From NCBI GenBank assembly GCA_902774655.1, contig CACYJD010000046.1, positions 1 through 6,605 of the forward strand: a DNA stretch of 6,605 nt, read 5' to 3'. Under the pieces are notes generated by a model. The model was not told where the DNA came from. It saw nothing but the letters and a program-made list of their open reading frames with translations, and ran no database searches. The position numbers were made by a program, and so were the translations under genes. Below are positions 6,129-6,605 of the stretch, piece after piece; the first letter of the stretch is position 1; each line of letters opens with the position of its first letter. Origin of the DNA: an uncultured Erysipelotrichaceae bacterium (GTDB lineage Bacteria > Bacillota_I > Bacilli_A > RFN20 > CAG-826).

Positions 6129-6250
6129 TTTTTCTAGAGAACTCTGTTCTCTGAAAACTAGATACTAATTTTAACACGTTCCAAGTTATTACGTTACCCT
6201 ATTTTTTACTTTTTTATTTTTGATTCGAATTAAATCTTAAAATTTTATGA
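6129..6250 (-). other. 23S-5S internal transcribed spacer with processing-type hairpin
   Basis: An AT-rich spacer of about 120 nt with no tRNA. Close to the 5S gene it contains a perfect 7-bp stem with 3-base loop (AGAGAAC-AGA-GTTCTCT on the minus strand, 6136-6152). Just upstream of it lies TATCTAGTTTTC, whose complement (GAAAACTAGATA) is a common element of rRNA spacers ahead of 23S in Bacilli. This suggests the spacer carries the 3' strand of the long 23S processing stem and a small hairpin for 5S maturation. The partner strand upstream of 23S is outside the window, so this is inference. Confidence 0.6.

Positions 6251-6605
<355 letters not shown>

Overview
This is an AT-rich window in which every supported gene lies on the minus strand, so transcription runs from high to low coordinates. 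The gene content points to a low-GC Bacillota / Bacilli lineage: an Asp23/YloU protein followed by a FakA-type fatty acid kinase, then plsX, rnc and ftsY, which is a thinned-out form of the Bacillus subtilis yloU-yloV...plsX...rnc-smc-ftsY region. A compact genome related to the Mollicutes or Erysipelotrichia side of the Bacilli is likely, but this is inference. Trp is encoded by TGG, and no in-frame TGA needs to be read as Trp, so there is no sign of the Mycoplasma code.

Layout in the direction of transcription: (1) the last ~355 nt of a 23S rRNA gene (A-loop, sarcin-ricin loop and 3' end), a ~120 nt spacer with a short hairpin, and a complete 5S rRNA gene (6017-6605). (2) A small lipoprotein gene (5526-5975) that is only readable if the frame changes twice. 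Its start carries a signal peptide and lipobox, a middle segment continues in the -1 frame, and the last ~30 codons return to the original frame and end in a TGA overlapping the next start codon as ATGA. (3) A ~400-residue member of the L-fucose/L-arabinose isomerase-like family of unknown substrate (4327-5529). (4) A promoter-bearing gap with an AT-only palindrome (4247-4326). (5) The housekeeping block yloU (Asp23), fakA, plsX, rnc and the start of ftsY (1-4246). A weak terminator-like hairpin lies between fakA and plsX, while plsX/rnc/ftsY are tightly coupled.

How the genes fit together: FakA (with FakB partners not seen here) makes acyl-phosphate from free fatty acids, and PlsX interconverts acyl-phosphate and acyl-ACP, so their adjacency makes a small fatty-acid-uptake/phospholipid module. 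The fapR, fabD, fabG and acpP genes often found around plsX are not here. RNase III and FtsY serve RNA processing and SRP-dependent membrane targeting, and smc, which separates them in Bacillus, is not between them. I see no mobile element, CRISPR array, tRNA or defence system. The main anomaly is the doubly frame-shifted lipoprotein gene coupled to the orphan isomerase-like gene.
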